Source: Lutibacter sp.
Lineage (GTDB): Bacteria; Bacteroidota; Bacteroidia; Flavobacteriales; Flavobacteriaceae
DNA length: 7,561 bases
Reading direction: 5' to 3'
Assembly (NCBI GenBank): GCA_030599055.1
Contig: JAUVOS010000119.1
Location: forward strand, 1 to 7,561
Shown: piece after piece, positions 1 through 5,357 of the stretch
Numbering within the stretch: position 1 is the first letter of the stretch
How the letters are laid out: the number at the start of each line of letters is the position of its first letter
Notes under the pieces: model-generated
What the model was told of the DNA's origin: nothing
The model's input: only the letters and a program-made list of their open reading frames with translations
Database searches by the model: none
Program-made: the position numbers and the translations under genes

Positions 1-15
1 CTATTTTCTCTTCTT

Positions 16-130
16 TTGATAAGATAGAAAGCTGATGACGCAGATTTTACTGATTTTCGCTGTTTTGAATTGTGATTTTTATTGTCTTTTGATTCTTGAT
101 TCTTGATTCTTGATTCTTGATTCTTTTCTC
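16..130. repeat. Tandem intergenic repeat, copy 1
   Basis: First copy of a unit that begins TTGATAAGATAGAA, passes through GCTGATGACGCAG and ATTTTACTGATTTTCGCTG, and ends in five GATTCTT heptamers (91-125) and a pyrimidine tail. It matches 152-259 base for base except for one substitution (A at 30, C at 166) and one heptamer unit. The bases before it (1-15) resemble the pyrimidine spacer before copy 2, so the array may continue left of the window. Its complement contains ATCTGCGTCATCAGC, a word I recognise as widely dispersed in Flavobacteriales intergenic DNA (recall only). No coding signal. Confidence 0.9.
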
Positions 131-151
131 TTTTTTCTATTCTCTATTCTC

Positions 152-259
152 TTGATAAGATAGAACGCTGATGACGCAGATTTTACTGATTTTCGCTGTT
201 TTGAATTGTGATTTTTATTGTCTTTTGATTCTTGATTCTTGATTCTTGATTCTTTTCTC
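152..259. repeat. Tandem intergenic repeat, copy 2
   Basis: Second copy of the unit at 16-130, offset by 136 bp. It has four GATTCTT heptamers (227-254) instead of five, so the two copies differ by one slippage step plus one substitution. The pyrimidine-rich spacer at 131-151 separates the copies. After this copy the pyrimidine tract is expanded (260-317), and a truncated restart, TTGATA, appears at 318. Open frames through this stretch encode low-complexity K/N/S-rich or F/L/S-rich peptides and are not genes. Confidence 0.9.
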
Positions 260-282
260 ATTTCTCTTTTTTCTCTTCTCTA

Positions 283-317
283 TTCTCTCTTCTCTCTTCT
301 CTCTTCTCTCTTCTCTC
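283..317. repeat. TTCTCTC heptamer microsatellite, five units
   Basis: Five perfect head-to-tail TTCTCTC units, part of a longer all-pyrimidine run from about 251. It ends 11 bp from the stop codon of the minus-strand ABM gene, so on that strand it is a purine-rich GAGAGAA tract in the 3' untranslated region. Tracts like this are prone to replication slippage. It shares its 7-bp period, but not its sequence, with the GATTCTT tract just upstream. Confidence 0.9.
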
Positions 318-328
318 TTGATACTCAA

Positions 329-622
329 TTACAGTCGCACCAATTCATTCACACTCCAAGCTTCAGGTTTTTCATCAAATAGTTGTTTGGCTTCTTGCCA
401 TACTTCTCTAAAAAATTCCGATTTTCTATAGGTTTCCAAATCCGATTCCTTTTCCCAAATACTGTATGTGAAAAATATATTAGGATTGGATTTGTCTTGT
501 AATAATATTACAGAACGGCATCCCGGCTGATTTCGTATTTTTTCTTTGATGGAATCAAAATGCTGTATAAAATCATTGATTTTCCTAGATTTAAAATGCA
601 TTTTTACAATCCTTGTAAACAT
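329..622 (-). CDS. Small ABM-fold protein (putative quinol monooxygenase / heme-degrading-type dimeric alpha-beta barrel)
   Basis: 97 residues, the usual size of a single antibiotic-biosynthesis-monooxygenase (ABM) domain. Visible family features are a first strand MFTRIVKMHF, a helix with K/E-rich spacing, QPGC at 32-35 leading into the second strand SVILLQD, then FFTYSIWEKESDLETYRKS at 51-69 and the terminal PEAWSV strand. W56 and the YRKSEFFREVW helix are typical. Such proteins are small cytosolic dimers; members include quinol monooxygenases and many of unknown substrate, so no specific reaction is claimed. The ATG at 622 is preferred over the internal ATG at 601 because the later start would remove the first strand. 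It lies 53 bp downstream of the SAM hydroxide adenosyltransferase gene on the same strand and may be co-transcribed. A TATTTTTG box sits 23 bp upstream. Confidence 0.8.
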   Translation of the reverse strand: MFTRIVKMHFKSRKINDFIQHFDSIKEKIRNQPGCRSVILLQDKSNPNIFFTYSIWEKESDLETYRKSEFFREVWQEAKQLFDEKPEAWSVNELVRL

Positions 623-645
623 GTAGTTTGTAATTTAATTGGTTT

Positions 646-653
646 CAAAAATA
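646..653 (-). promoter_or_regulatory. Possible Bacteroidetes -7 promoter element (TATTTTTG)
   Basis: On the minus strand this octamer fits the Bacteroidetes -7 consensus TAnnTTTG and lies 23 bp before the ABM start codon, which would give a short leader. I see no TTG/TTTG element at the usual -33 spacing, and in an AT-rich genome the octamer can arise by chance. The same octamer is found upstream of the neighbouring minus-strand gene (1592-1599). Confidence 0.3.
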
Positions 654-675
654 GTCAAAACTATGCACTTTAGCG

Positions 676-1506
676 TTACCCCTCAAATACAATTTTAATA
701 CTATCCCCAACTTCTAACCCAAGTAGAGTAGAAGCACTTCCTCCATGTTGTGGATCACTTTTGTAAAGTGCGATTTCTAAAAAACCTAAAGAATTAAAAA
801 TAGCTAATGCATTTCCAGTTTTTTGGCGCTGTGTTATTGGAAGCTCAAAATTAATAAATGCGTTATAGTTTTGATGAATCTTTTTGATTTTTGCATTGCT
901 GGCAAATATTTCAAAGCTTCGATCATTACAAACGGTATCAAAAAACTCTTTTGAAATATCAGTAACTAAGTTTCCATATCTATCGACATAATTGACATGA
1001 CCTATTAATTCGTTTTCACTGGATAAGTCCGGTATATTTTTTATCCATTTTTTTACTTCAGTAGTACTGTTTCCAAGATTTTCCAGTTCTTCATTAAAAA
1101 CGATCTGAGCAGCAATATCGACAAAGATATCTAACATGGGAAAGCTACTGTCTTTAGATTTTGGATGTTGAATTTCAATGATCCTATCAAATTGGTCTTG
1201 CTCGGCTATTAATGAGAAAATTCCGTTATCAGCACCAATAAAATAATGTCCATTATAGCGTGCGATTAAATGCCGTTGCTCTAGAGTTTTTTCACTATCA
1301 ATACCAATAATATGAATGCTATTTTTAGGAAAATTAGAGTAAACAGCATTAAGAATGTAGGCAGCTTCAGGTATGTTATATGGAGTTATTTCATGTGAAA
1401 TATCAATAATTGTAGGATTATCAATTAAATCTAATAAACTACCCTTTACTGCTGCTACTGCATAATCTTTAGAACCAAAATCGCTGGTAAGTGTAATGAT
1501 GTGCAT
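676..1506 (-). CDS. SAM hydroxide adenosyltransferase (SAM hydrolase, DUF62 family)
   Basis: 276 residues, the normal full length. Family members convert S-adenosylmethionine plus water/hydroxide to adenosine and methionine; they are cytosolic trimers related to fluorinase and chlorinase. Seen in the sequence: N-terminal TSDFGSKD (7-14), VDISHE-like IIDISHEI (33-40), IHIIGID (64-70), GADNGIFSL (91-99), and the C-terminal domain signature YVDRYGNLVTDI (173-184) followed by GGSASTLLGL (255-264). The usual DPGVG loop is replaced by D70-S-E-K. Of the Asp-Arg-His triad known from archaeal enzymes, D70 and probably R78 can be placed, but the HGRD-type histidine segment reads FPMLDIF (122-128) here. 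This appears usual for Bacteroidetes members, so activity is likely but not certain. The ATG at 1506 gives the conserved start MHIITLTSDFG. It is divergent from phoH. Confidence 0.9.
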   Translation of the reverse strand: MHIITLTSDFGSKDYAVAAVKGSLLDLIDNPTIIDISHEITPYNIPEAAYILNAVYSNFPKNSIHIIGIDSEKTLEQRHLIARYNGHYFIGADNGIFSLIAEQDQFDRIIEIQHPKSKDSSFPMLDIFVDIAAQIVFNEELENLGNSTTEVKKWIKNIPDLSSENELIGHVNYVDRYGNLVTDISKEFFDTVCNDRSFEIFASNAKIKKIHQNYNAFINFELPITQRQKTGNALAIFNSLGFLEIALYKSDPQHGGSASTLLGLEVGDSIKIVFEG

Positions 1507-1566
1507 GGATGATTATTATTTAGATGCTGTCTTTGCAGATGCTCTCTTTTTTACTACTTTAGCCAA

Positions 1567-1582
1567 GTATTCTTAGGAATAC
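1567..1582. promoter_or_regulatory. Near-palindrome GTATTC-TTAG-GAATAC
   Basis: Six-base perfect arms around TTAG; only the inner T/G pair breaks full dyad symmetry over 16 bp. It sits midway between the divergent starts at 1506 and 1663 and just beyond the possible minus-strand promoter box at 1592-1599. It could be an operator for a dimeric regulator or a small hairpin. Nothing in the sequence names a regulator. Confidence 0.3.
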
Positions 1583-1591
1583 CCGATAATG

Positions 1592-1599
1592 CAAAAATA
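1592..1599 (-). promoter_or_regulatory. Possible Bacteroidetes -7 promoter element for the SAM hydroxide adenosyltransferase gene
   Basis: On the minus strand it reads TATTTTTG, matching TAnnTTTG. It lies 85 bp before the start codon at 1506, so it implies a leader of roughly 80 nt that would contain the near-palindrome at 1567-1582. No clear -33 TTG is visible at normal spacing. I found no TAnnTTTG box on the plus strand for phoH. Confidence 0.3.
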
Positions 1600-1662
1600 A
1601 GTAAATTAAATGCTTTATTGGTAATGACTGAATGAAAATAACATCTTAAAATATTATTACAA

Positions 1663-2613
1663 TTGAATGAACGATTAATCGAATTGACCGAAGTAAACCC
1701 CGCAGAAATATTTGGAGTTCATAATACGAATATAAAAGTATTAAAAAAATATTTCCCTAAACTTAAAATTGTAGCGCGCGGTTCACAGATTAAAGTATAT
1801 GGTGAATCAGAAATTCTTGATGAATTTGAAAAACGATTACAAATGTTAGTCGATTATTTTCATAGATATAACAATTTAGATGAAAATACTTTAGAGCGTC
1901 TATTACAAGCTAATGGCAATGAAGTTTCAAAAAATGAAGCGAATAATAAAGATATTATTTTATACGGTGTAAGTGGGAAACTAATAAAAGCGCGAACTTT
2001 TCATCAAAGAGAAATGGTAAAAAGTATGAAAGAAAATGATATGCTTTTTGCTGTTGGACCTGCCGGAACAGGAAAAACCTATACCGCTGTCGCACTTGCC
2101 GTCAAAGCTTTACGAGAAAAAGAAGTAAGAAAGATTATACTAACGCGTCCTGCAGTGGAAGCAGGAGAAAATTTAGGATTTCTACCGGGTGATTTAAAAG
2201 AAAAGTTAGATCCATATATGCAACCCTTATATGATGCATTAAACGATATGATTCCCTACGAAAAATTACAATCCTATTTGGAAAAGGGAGTTATTCAAAT
2301 TGCTCCACTTGCATTTATGAGAGGACGTACTTTAGATGATTCATTTGTAATTTTGGATGAAGCTCAAAATACGACACACAATCAAATGAAAATGTTCTTG
2401 ACCCGAATGGGAAAGAATGCCAAATTTGTCATTACGGGAGATCCCGGACAAATTGATATCCCAAATAAACAGATATCCGGATTAAAAGAAGCCTTACTAG
2501 CACTTAATTCCATAAAAGGAATTTCAATTATCTATTTGGATGAAAAAGATGTTATGCGACACGGACTCGTGAAAAAAGTAATAAAGGCTTTTAAATCTTT
2601 AGAAACAAATTAA
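1663..2613 (+). CDS. phoH: PhoH-family P-loop ATPase (PhoH-like protein)
   Basis: 316 residues, full length for bacterial PhoH-like proteins, which are cytosolic ATPases linked to RNA metabolism; the precise role is unsettled. An N-terminal KH-like region (about 1-75, LKIVARGSQIKVYGE at 34-48) precedes the ATPase domain. That domain has Walker A GPAGTGKT (132-139), LTRPAVEAGENLGFLPGD (160-177), Walker B VILDEAQN (229-236), TGDPGQ (258-263) and the terminal DVMRHGLVKKVI (296-307). The start is a TTG at 1663: the in-frame stop TAA at 1639-1641 leaves no ATG upstream, and the family N-terminus MNERxIELTE begins exactly there. An ATG at 1667 is out of frame and meets a stop after three codons. 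The next gene starts 11 bp after the stop, so co-transcription with the carboxylase genes is likely. Confidence 0.95.
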   Translation: MNERLIELTEVNPAEIFGVHNTNIKVLKKYFPKLKIVARGSQIKVYGESEILDEFEKRLQMLVDYFHRYNNLDENTLERLLQANGNEVSKNEANNKDIILYGVSGKLIKARTFHQREMVKSMKENDMLFAVGPAGTGKTYTAVALAVKALREKEVRKIILTRPAVEAGENLGFLPGDLKEKLDPYMQPLYDALNDMIPYEKLQSYLEKGVIQIAPLAFMRGRTLDDSFVILDEAQNTTHNQMKMFLTRMGKNAKFVITGDPGQIDIPNKQISGLKEALLALNSIKGISIIYLDEKDVMRHGLVKKVIKAFKSLETN

Positions 2614-2624
2614 AAATCAGAATT

Positions 2625-3110
2625 ATGTCAAAATCATATGTCTTAAAAGTGAATGAAAGCTATGAATTTAGCTTAGATGTTGAAAACGTAAAAGATTTAG
2701 ATATAAATAAAAAATCTAAAAATAAATACCACATAATTCATGATAATAAAGCGTATAAGGTTCAAAATATAGCATCTGATTTTTCAAAGAAAGAATATCA
2801 AATTTGTGTTAATGGAAATAAATTTGAAGTCATTATTAAAGATGATTTAGACCGACTTATTAAAGAGTTAGGACTAACGGTCAATGGTAAACAAAAAGAC
2901 ACCAACATTAAAGCTCCGATGCCGGGATTAATATTAGATATTTCTGTCAGTGAAGGACAAGAAGTTAAGGAAGGTGATGCTTTGCTAGTGCTGGAAGCGA
3001 TGAAAATGGAAAATATATTGGTAGCTCCAAAAGATGGCGTTATTAAATCAATTGAAGTTAAAAAAGGAGATGCTGTTGAAAAGAAACAAATGTTAATTGA
3101 GATGGAATAA
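2625..3110 (+). CDS. Biotin carboxyl carrier protein subunit of acyl-CoA carboxylase
   Basis: 161 residues. The C-terminal biotinyl domain (about 93-161) has KAPMPGLI at 96-103 and the biotinylation motif EAMKMEN (124-130), so K127 is the expected biotin attachment site. The domain ends in the usual hydrophobic QMLIEME. The N-terminal half (1-90) is beta-rich and charged (YEFSLDVE, YHIIHDNKAYKVQNI, YQICVNGNKFEVII, then DDLDRLIKELGL). By its position it may dock the carrier to the carboxylase core, like the BT domain of propionyl-CoA carboxylases; this is inference. The biotin is carboxylated by the biotin carboxylase encoded 31 bp downstream and discharged by the carboxyltransferase at 5375-6916. 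It starts 11 bp after phoH. Calling it accB would imply the fatty-acid acetyl-CoA enzyme, so no symbol is given. Confidence 0.93.
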   Translation: MSKSYVLKVNESYEFSLDVENVKDLDINKKSKNKYHIIHDNKAYKVQNIASDFSKKEYQICVNGNKFEVIIKDDLDRLIKELGLTVNGKQKDTNIKAPMPGLILDISVSEGQEVKEGDALLVLEAMKMENILVAPKDGVIKSIEVKKGDAVEKKQMLIEME

Positions 3111-3141
3111 GTAGAATTTAGGATTATAGAAGTAGTTCATT

Positions 3142-4626
3142 ATGAAGATAAATAAAATATTAGTTGCAAACAGAGGCGAAATAGCTATACGTGTTTTTAA
3201 AACTGCCAAGAAATTAGGAATAAAGACCGTAGCAGTTTATTCTACAGCAGATAGAAATGCTCCTCATGTTGCAGAAGCTGATGAAGCTGTTTTAATTGGT
3301 GAAGCTCCATCAAATCAATCCTATTTATTGGGAGATAAAATTATTGAAGTAGCCAAATCATTGAATGTCGATGCCATTCATCCGGGCTATGGATTCTTAA
3401 GTGAAAATGCAGAATTTTCACAAAAAATCGCAGATGCAGGCCTCATTTTTATAGGTCCCAAACCCCATGCTATTAGAACAATGGGAAGCAAATTAGCGGC
3501 AAAAGAAACGGTAAAGAAATATGATATTCCCATGGTGCCTGGTATTGATAAAGCTGTTATAAATCCAAAAGAAGCCATTGAAATTGCCAAAGAAATTGGT
3601 TTTCCTATTTTGATAAAAGCATCTGCCGGTGGCGGTGGAAAAGGTATGCGAATTGTCGAAAAGGAAGCTGATTTAGAAAGTCAAATGAAACGTGCAATTA
3701 GTGAAGCTACCTCGGCTTTTGGAGATGGCTCTATTTTTGTCGAAAAATATATTGAGTCACCTAGGCATATTGAAATTCAAATACTTGCTGACAGTCATGG
3801 CAATGTAGTACATTTATTTGAACGAGAATGTAGTATTCAACGAAGACATCAAAAAGTAGTAGAAGAAGCTCCATCATCAATTTTAACTAAAGAAATTCGC
3901 CATAAGATGGGCGAAGCAGCCGTAAATGTAGCCAAATCATGTGACTATTTAGGCGCGGGTACGGTTGAGTTTTTAATGGATGCTCAAATGAATTTCTTTT
4001 TTTTAGAAATGAATACACGCTTACAGGTAGAGCATCCGGTAACGGAATGGATTACTGGTTTAGATTTAGTAGAAGAGCAAATTAAGATTGCACAAGGAGC
4101 CGCATTATCTTTTACACAAGAGGATTTAACTATTAAAGGACACGCTATTGAATTACGTGTCTATGCAGAGGATTCATTAAATGATTTTATGCCAAGTATG
4201 GGTACACTCAATACATACCAACCACCTTCAGGAGAAAATATTCGCGTAGATGATGGTTTTAAAGAAGGAATGGAAATACCAATTTATTACGACCCAATGC
4301 TTTCAAAATTGATTACGTATGGAAAAACACGTGATGCGGCAATTGTTAGAATGATAGAAGCAATTGATAATTACCATGTAGATGGTGTTGAAACAACTTT
4401 AGCATTTGGAAAGTATGTATGCCAACATAAAGTCTTTAAATCAGGAAAATTTGACACACATTTTGTAAAGAAATATTATACACCAGAAATTATTGAGGAA
4501 CATTATAAAGAGGAAGCTACAATTGCTGCAAAAATTGCTTTAAATATGTATTTGGAAGAAAAACAAAAGGTCAAATTACCGAAAAAGGAAACAAATGCTG
4601 CTATAAAAGCTTTGTTTAATAGGTAG
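3142..4626 (+). CDS. accC: Biotin carboxylase subunit of acyl-CoA carboxylase (AccC type)
   Basis: 494 residues, slightly longer than E. coli AccC. It carries out ATP- and bicarbonate-dependent carboxylation of the biotin on the carrier protein. Domains: N-terminal KILVANRGEIAIRV (5-18) and HPGYGFLSENA (80-90); ATP-grasp with K159 and the glycine-rich GGGGKGM (163-169); ERECSIQRRHQK (227-238); EMNTRLQVEHPVTE (289-302), including R293 and E297; and ELRVYAED (337-344) with R339, matching the E. coli catalytic residues R292, E296 and R338. All catalytic positions are present. The tail after about 455 is extended and lysine-rich. It is a stand-alone subunit, not fused to the carrier as in PccA. 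Its TAG stop is only 5 bp from the first palindromic repeat at 4632, so the repeat block begins immediately after the gene. The symbol denotes family; the complex is probably a propionyl-CoA-type carboxylase. Confidence 0.95.
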   Translation: MKINKILVANRGEIAIRVFKTAKKLGIKTVAVYSTADRNAPHVAEADEAVLIGEAPSNQSYLLGDKIIEVAKSLNVDAIHPGYGFLSENAEFSQKIADAGLIFIGPKPHAIRTMGSKLAAKETVKKYDIPMVPGIDKAVINPKEAIEIAKEIGFPILIKASAGGGGKGMRIVEKEADLESQMKRAISEATSAFGDGSIFVEKYIESPRHIEIQILADSHGNVVHLFERECSIQRRHQKVVEEAPSSILTKEIRHKMGEAAVNVAKSCDYLGAGTVEFLMDAQMNFFFLEMNTRLQVEHPVTEWITGLDLVEEQIKIAQGAALSFTQEDLTIKGHAIELRVYAEDSLNDFMPSMGTLNTYQPPSGENIRVDDGFKEGMEIPIYYDPMLSKLITYGKTRDAAIVRMIEAIDNYHVDGVETTLAFGKYVCQHKVFKSGKFDTHFVKKYYTPEIIEEHYKEEATIAAKIALNMYLEEKQKVKLPKKETNAAIKALFNR

Positions 4627-4630
4627 TGAA

Positions 4631-4768
4631 TGTACCTCTCGGCTCCGCTCGAGGTACGGGAAATTTTCAAATGAAGTCAAAACACAGGTCATCGAGCGGA
4701 GCCGTTTAATATAGGTCAACGAGCGGAGTAATTACACAGGTCATCGAGCGGAGCCGAGATGACCGGAC
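4631..4768. repeat. Composite palindromic (REP-like) module A
   Basis: Four related GC-rich elements in order. (1) A hairpin, 4632-4657, with arms GTACCTC/GAGGTAC around TCGGCTCCGCTC. (2) A half site, 4684-4704, ending GGAGCCG and running into TTTAATATA. (3) A half site, 4713-4729, ending GGAGT and running into AATTACACA. (4) A full hairpin, 4739-4764, with perfect 7-bp arms GGTCATC/GATGACC. The core of (1) is the reverse complement of that in (2) and (4). The module starts 5 bp after the biotin carboxylase stop and ends 13 bp before the GIY-YIG start codon. It is the complete reference copy for modules B and C. Confidence 0.85.
4739..4764. repeat. Full palindromic unit upstream of the GIY-YIG gene
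   Basis: Perfect 7-bp arms GGTCATC (4739-4745) and GATGACC (4758-4764) enclose GAGCGGAGCCGA. In mRNA it could form a hairpin 17 nt before the GIY-YIG start codon. The 43-nt block 4720-4762, covering the preceding half site and most of this unit, recurs at 5214-5256 with no difference and at 5311-5353 with one. Confidence 0.85.
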
Positions 4769-4781
4769 ATAAAAAAATAGC

Positions 4782-5084
4782 ATGAAAGGATATATGTACA
4801 TCTTAAAATGTTCAAATGGACAATTTTATACCGGAAGTACTAAAGATTTAGAAAAAAGATTATCAGAGCATAATAGTGGAAATGGAGCCAATTTCACAAA
4901 GAAACATGCTCCTTGTAAATTAGTTTATTTTGAAGAATATGACAGAATCGACTATGCTTTTTATCGTGAAAAGCAAATTCAAAGATGGGGACATAAAAAG
5001 AAACAAGCGCTAATAAATAAAGAAATTGATTATTTGCATGAACTTGCAAAATGTAAGAATGAATCAAATTATAAGAATCGTTAA
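4782..5084 (+). CDS. Single-domain GIY-YIG nuclease family protein
   Basis: 100 residues, consisting of little more than the catalytic GIY-YIG fold. Seen: YMYIL (4-8) in the GIY position, YTGST (16-20) in the YIG position, R26 in KDLEKRL, H30, the conserved FTKKHAPCKLVYFEE (38-52), and the catalytic glutamate E63 in YREKQIQRW (61-69). These match the metal-dependent GIY-YIG active site (Tyr, Tyr, Arg, Glu), so nuclease activity is plausible. No DNA-binding or partner domain is attached, and the biological target is unknown. It interrupts the carboxylase operon between biotin carboxylase and carboxyltransferase. Repeat module A ends 13 bp before its ATG, and module B begins 19 bp after its stop. 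No separate promoter is evident, so it probably relies on operon transcription. It may be a domestic DNA-processing enzyme or the nuclease partner of the repeats. Confidence 0.9.
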   Translation: MKGYMYILKCSNGQFYTGSTKDLEKRLSEHNSGNGANFTKKHAPCKLVYFEEYDRIDYAFYREKQIQRWGHKKKQALINKEIDYLHELAKCKNESNYKNR

Positions 5085-5103
5085 GGTTTAAAGATATTTG
5101 TTA

Positions 5104-5260
5104 TGTACCTCTCGGCTCATTTCGACTCCGATCAATGAACACGCTCGAGGTACGTGTAAATATTGAATAGTGACAGAACACAGGTCATCGAGCGGTGCAA
5201 TAATATAGGTCATCGAGCGGAGTAATTACACAGGTCATCGAGCGGAGCCGAGATGAGCGG
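5104..5260. repeat. Composite palindromic module B, with a hairpin nested in its first element
   Basis: Same order of elements as module A. (1) A GTACCTC/GAGGTAC hairpin (5105-5153), whose loop holds 23 extra bases. (2) A half site (5182-5198) ending GCGGTGC, then AATAATATA. (3) A half site (5207-5223) ending GGAGT, then AATTACACA. (4) A full unit (5232-5260) with arms TCATC (5235-5239) and GATGA (5252-5256), followed by GCGGA. It begins 19 bp after the GIY-YIG stop. The 43 nt at 5214-5256 are identical to 4720-4762. Confidence 0.85.
5119..5141. repeat. 23-bp insertion in the loop of the module B hairpin
   Basis: Compared with the first hairpin of module A, the loop is split exactly between GGCTC and CGCTC by 23 bases. 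With the adjoining bases, the insert forms its own short inverted repeat, TCATT (5117-5121) and AATGA (5134-5138), around TCGACTCCGATC. That core resembles the family core but has GACTCC where the surrounding copies have GGCTCC, so it looks like a related hairpin of another subfamily sitting inside the first. Confidence 0.75.
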
Positions 5261-5274
5261 ATAAATAGAACAAA

Positions 5275-5357
5275 GTACTTCTCGGCTCCGCTCGAAGTAC
5301 GTGTAATCATCGAGTGGAGTAATTACACAGGTCATCGAGCGGAGCCGAGATGAACGG
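5275..5357. repeat. Composite palindromic module C, internally deleted
   Basis: Short version of the module. It has a hairpin with arms GTACTTC (5275-5281) and GAAGTAC (5294-5300), a half site TCATCGAGTGGAGT (5307-5320) followed by AATTACACA, and a full unit (5328-5357) with arms TCATC (5332-5336) and GATGA (5349-5353). After GTACGTGTAA it jumps straight to TCATCGAG, so the spacer and first half site of module B are missing. The 43 nt at 5311-5353 differ from the other copies by one base. It ends 17 bp before the carboxyltransferase start codon. Confidence 0.85.

Larger units (their letters stand above)
1508..1638. other. Divergent intergenic region with a possible frame-broken relic
   Basis: This stretch between two divergent genes has no intact gene. 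Read on the minus strand, one frame gives AFNLLIFALSGIPKNTWLK (stop at 1555-1557) and, one base out of register, AKVVKKRASAKTASK ending in TAA at 1516-1518. On the plus strand the complementary frames are also open (DAVFADALFFTTLAK, then VFLGIPDNAKISKLNALLV). A single-base indel near 1563 would join the parts on either strand. It may be a decayed small gene or a conserved untranslated element read by chance. There is no start codon for the upstream frame on the minus strand. Confidence 0.3.

Noticed and set aside
79..261. 60-codon minus-strand open frame across the left repeats
   Set aside because: It is a translation of the GATTCTT and TTGATAAGATAG repeats, K/N/S-rich and repetitive, with no family resemblance.
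246..431. 61-codon plus-strand frame (F/L/S-rich, membrane-like)
   Set aside because: It comes from the pyrimidine microsatellite and runs antisense into the well-supported ABM gene.
1505..1576. 23-codon plus-strand frame starting at an ATG that overlaps the minus-strand start codon
   Set aside because: No translation signal and no means to distinguish it from chance; noted only as part of the possible frame-broken relic.
3387..3590. Minus-strand frame inside the biotin carboxylase gene
   Set aside because: Antisense shadow of a strongly conserved gene.
4782..5084. GIY-YIG gene as a UvrC-type or group I intron homing endonuclease
   Set aside because: Too short for UvrC, with no helix-hairpin-helix or other DNA-binding domain, and no intron core or split exon around it; only the single-domain family assignment is kept.
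4684..5357. CRISPR-like array of regularly repeated GGTCATCGAGCGG words
   Set aside because: Spacing is irregular, the repeats occur in both orientations with varied arms, a gene lies between clusters, and the intervening sequences are themselves repeated, so there are no unique spacers.
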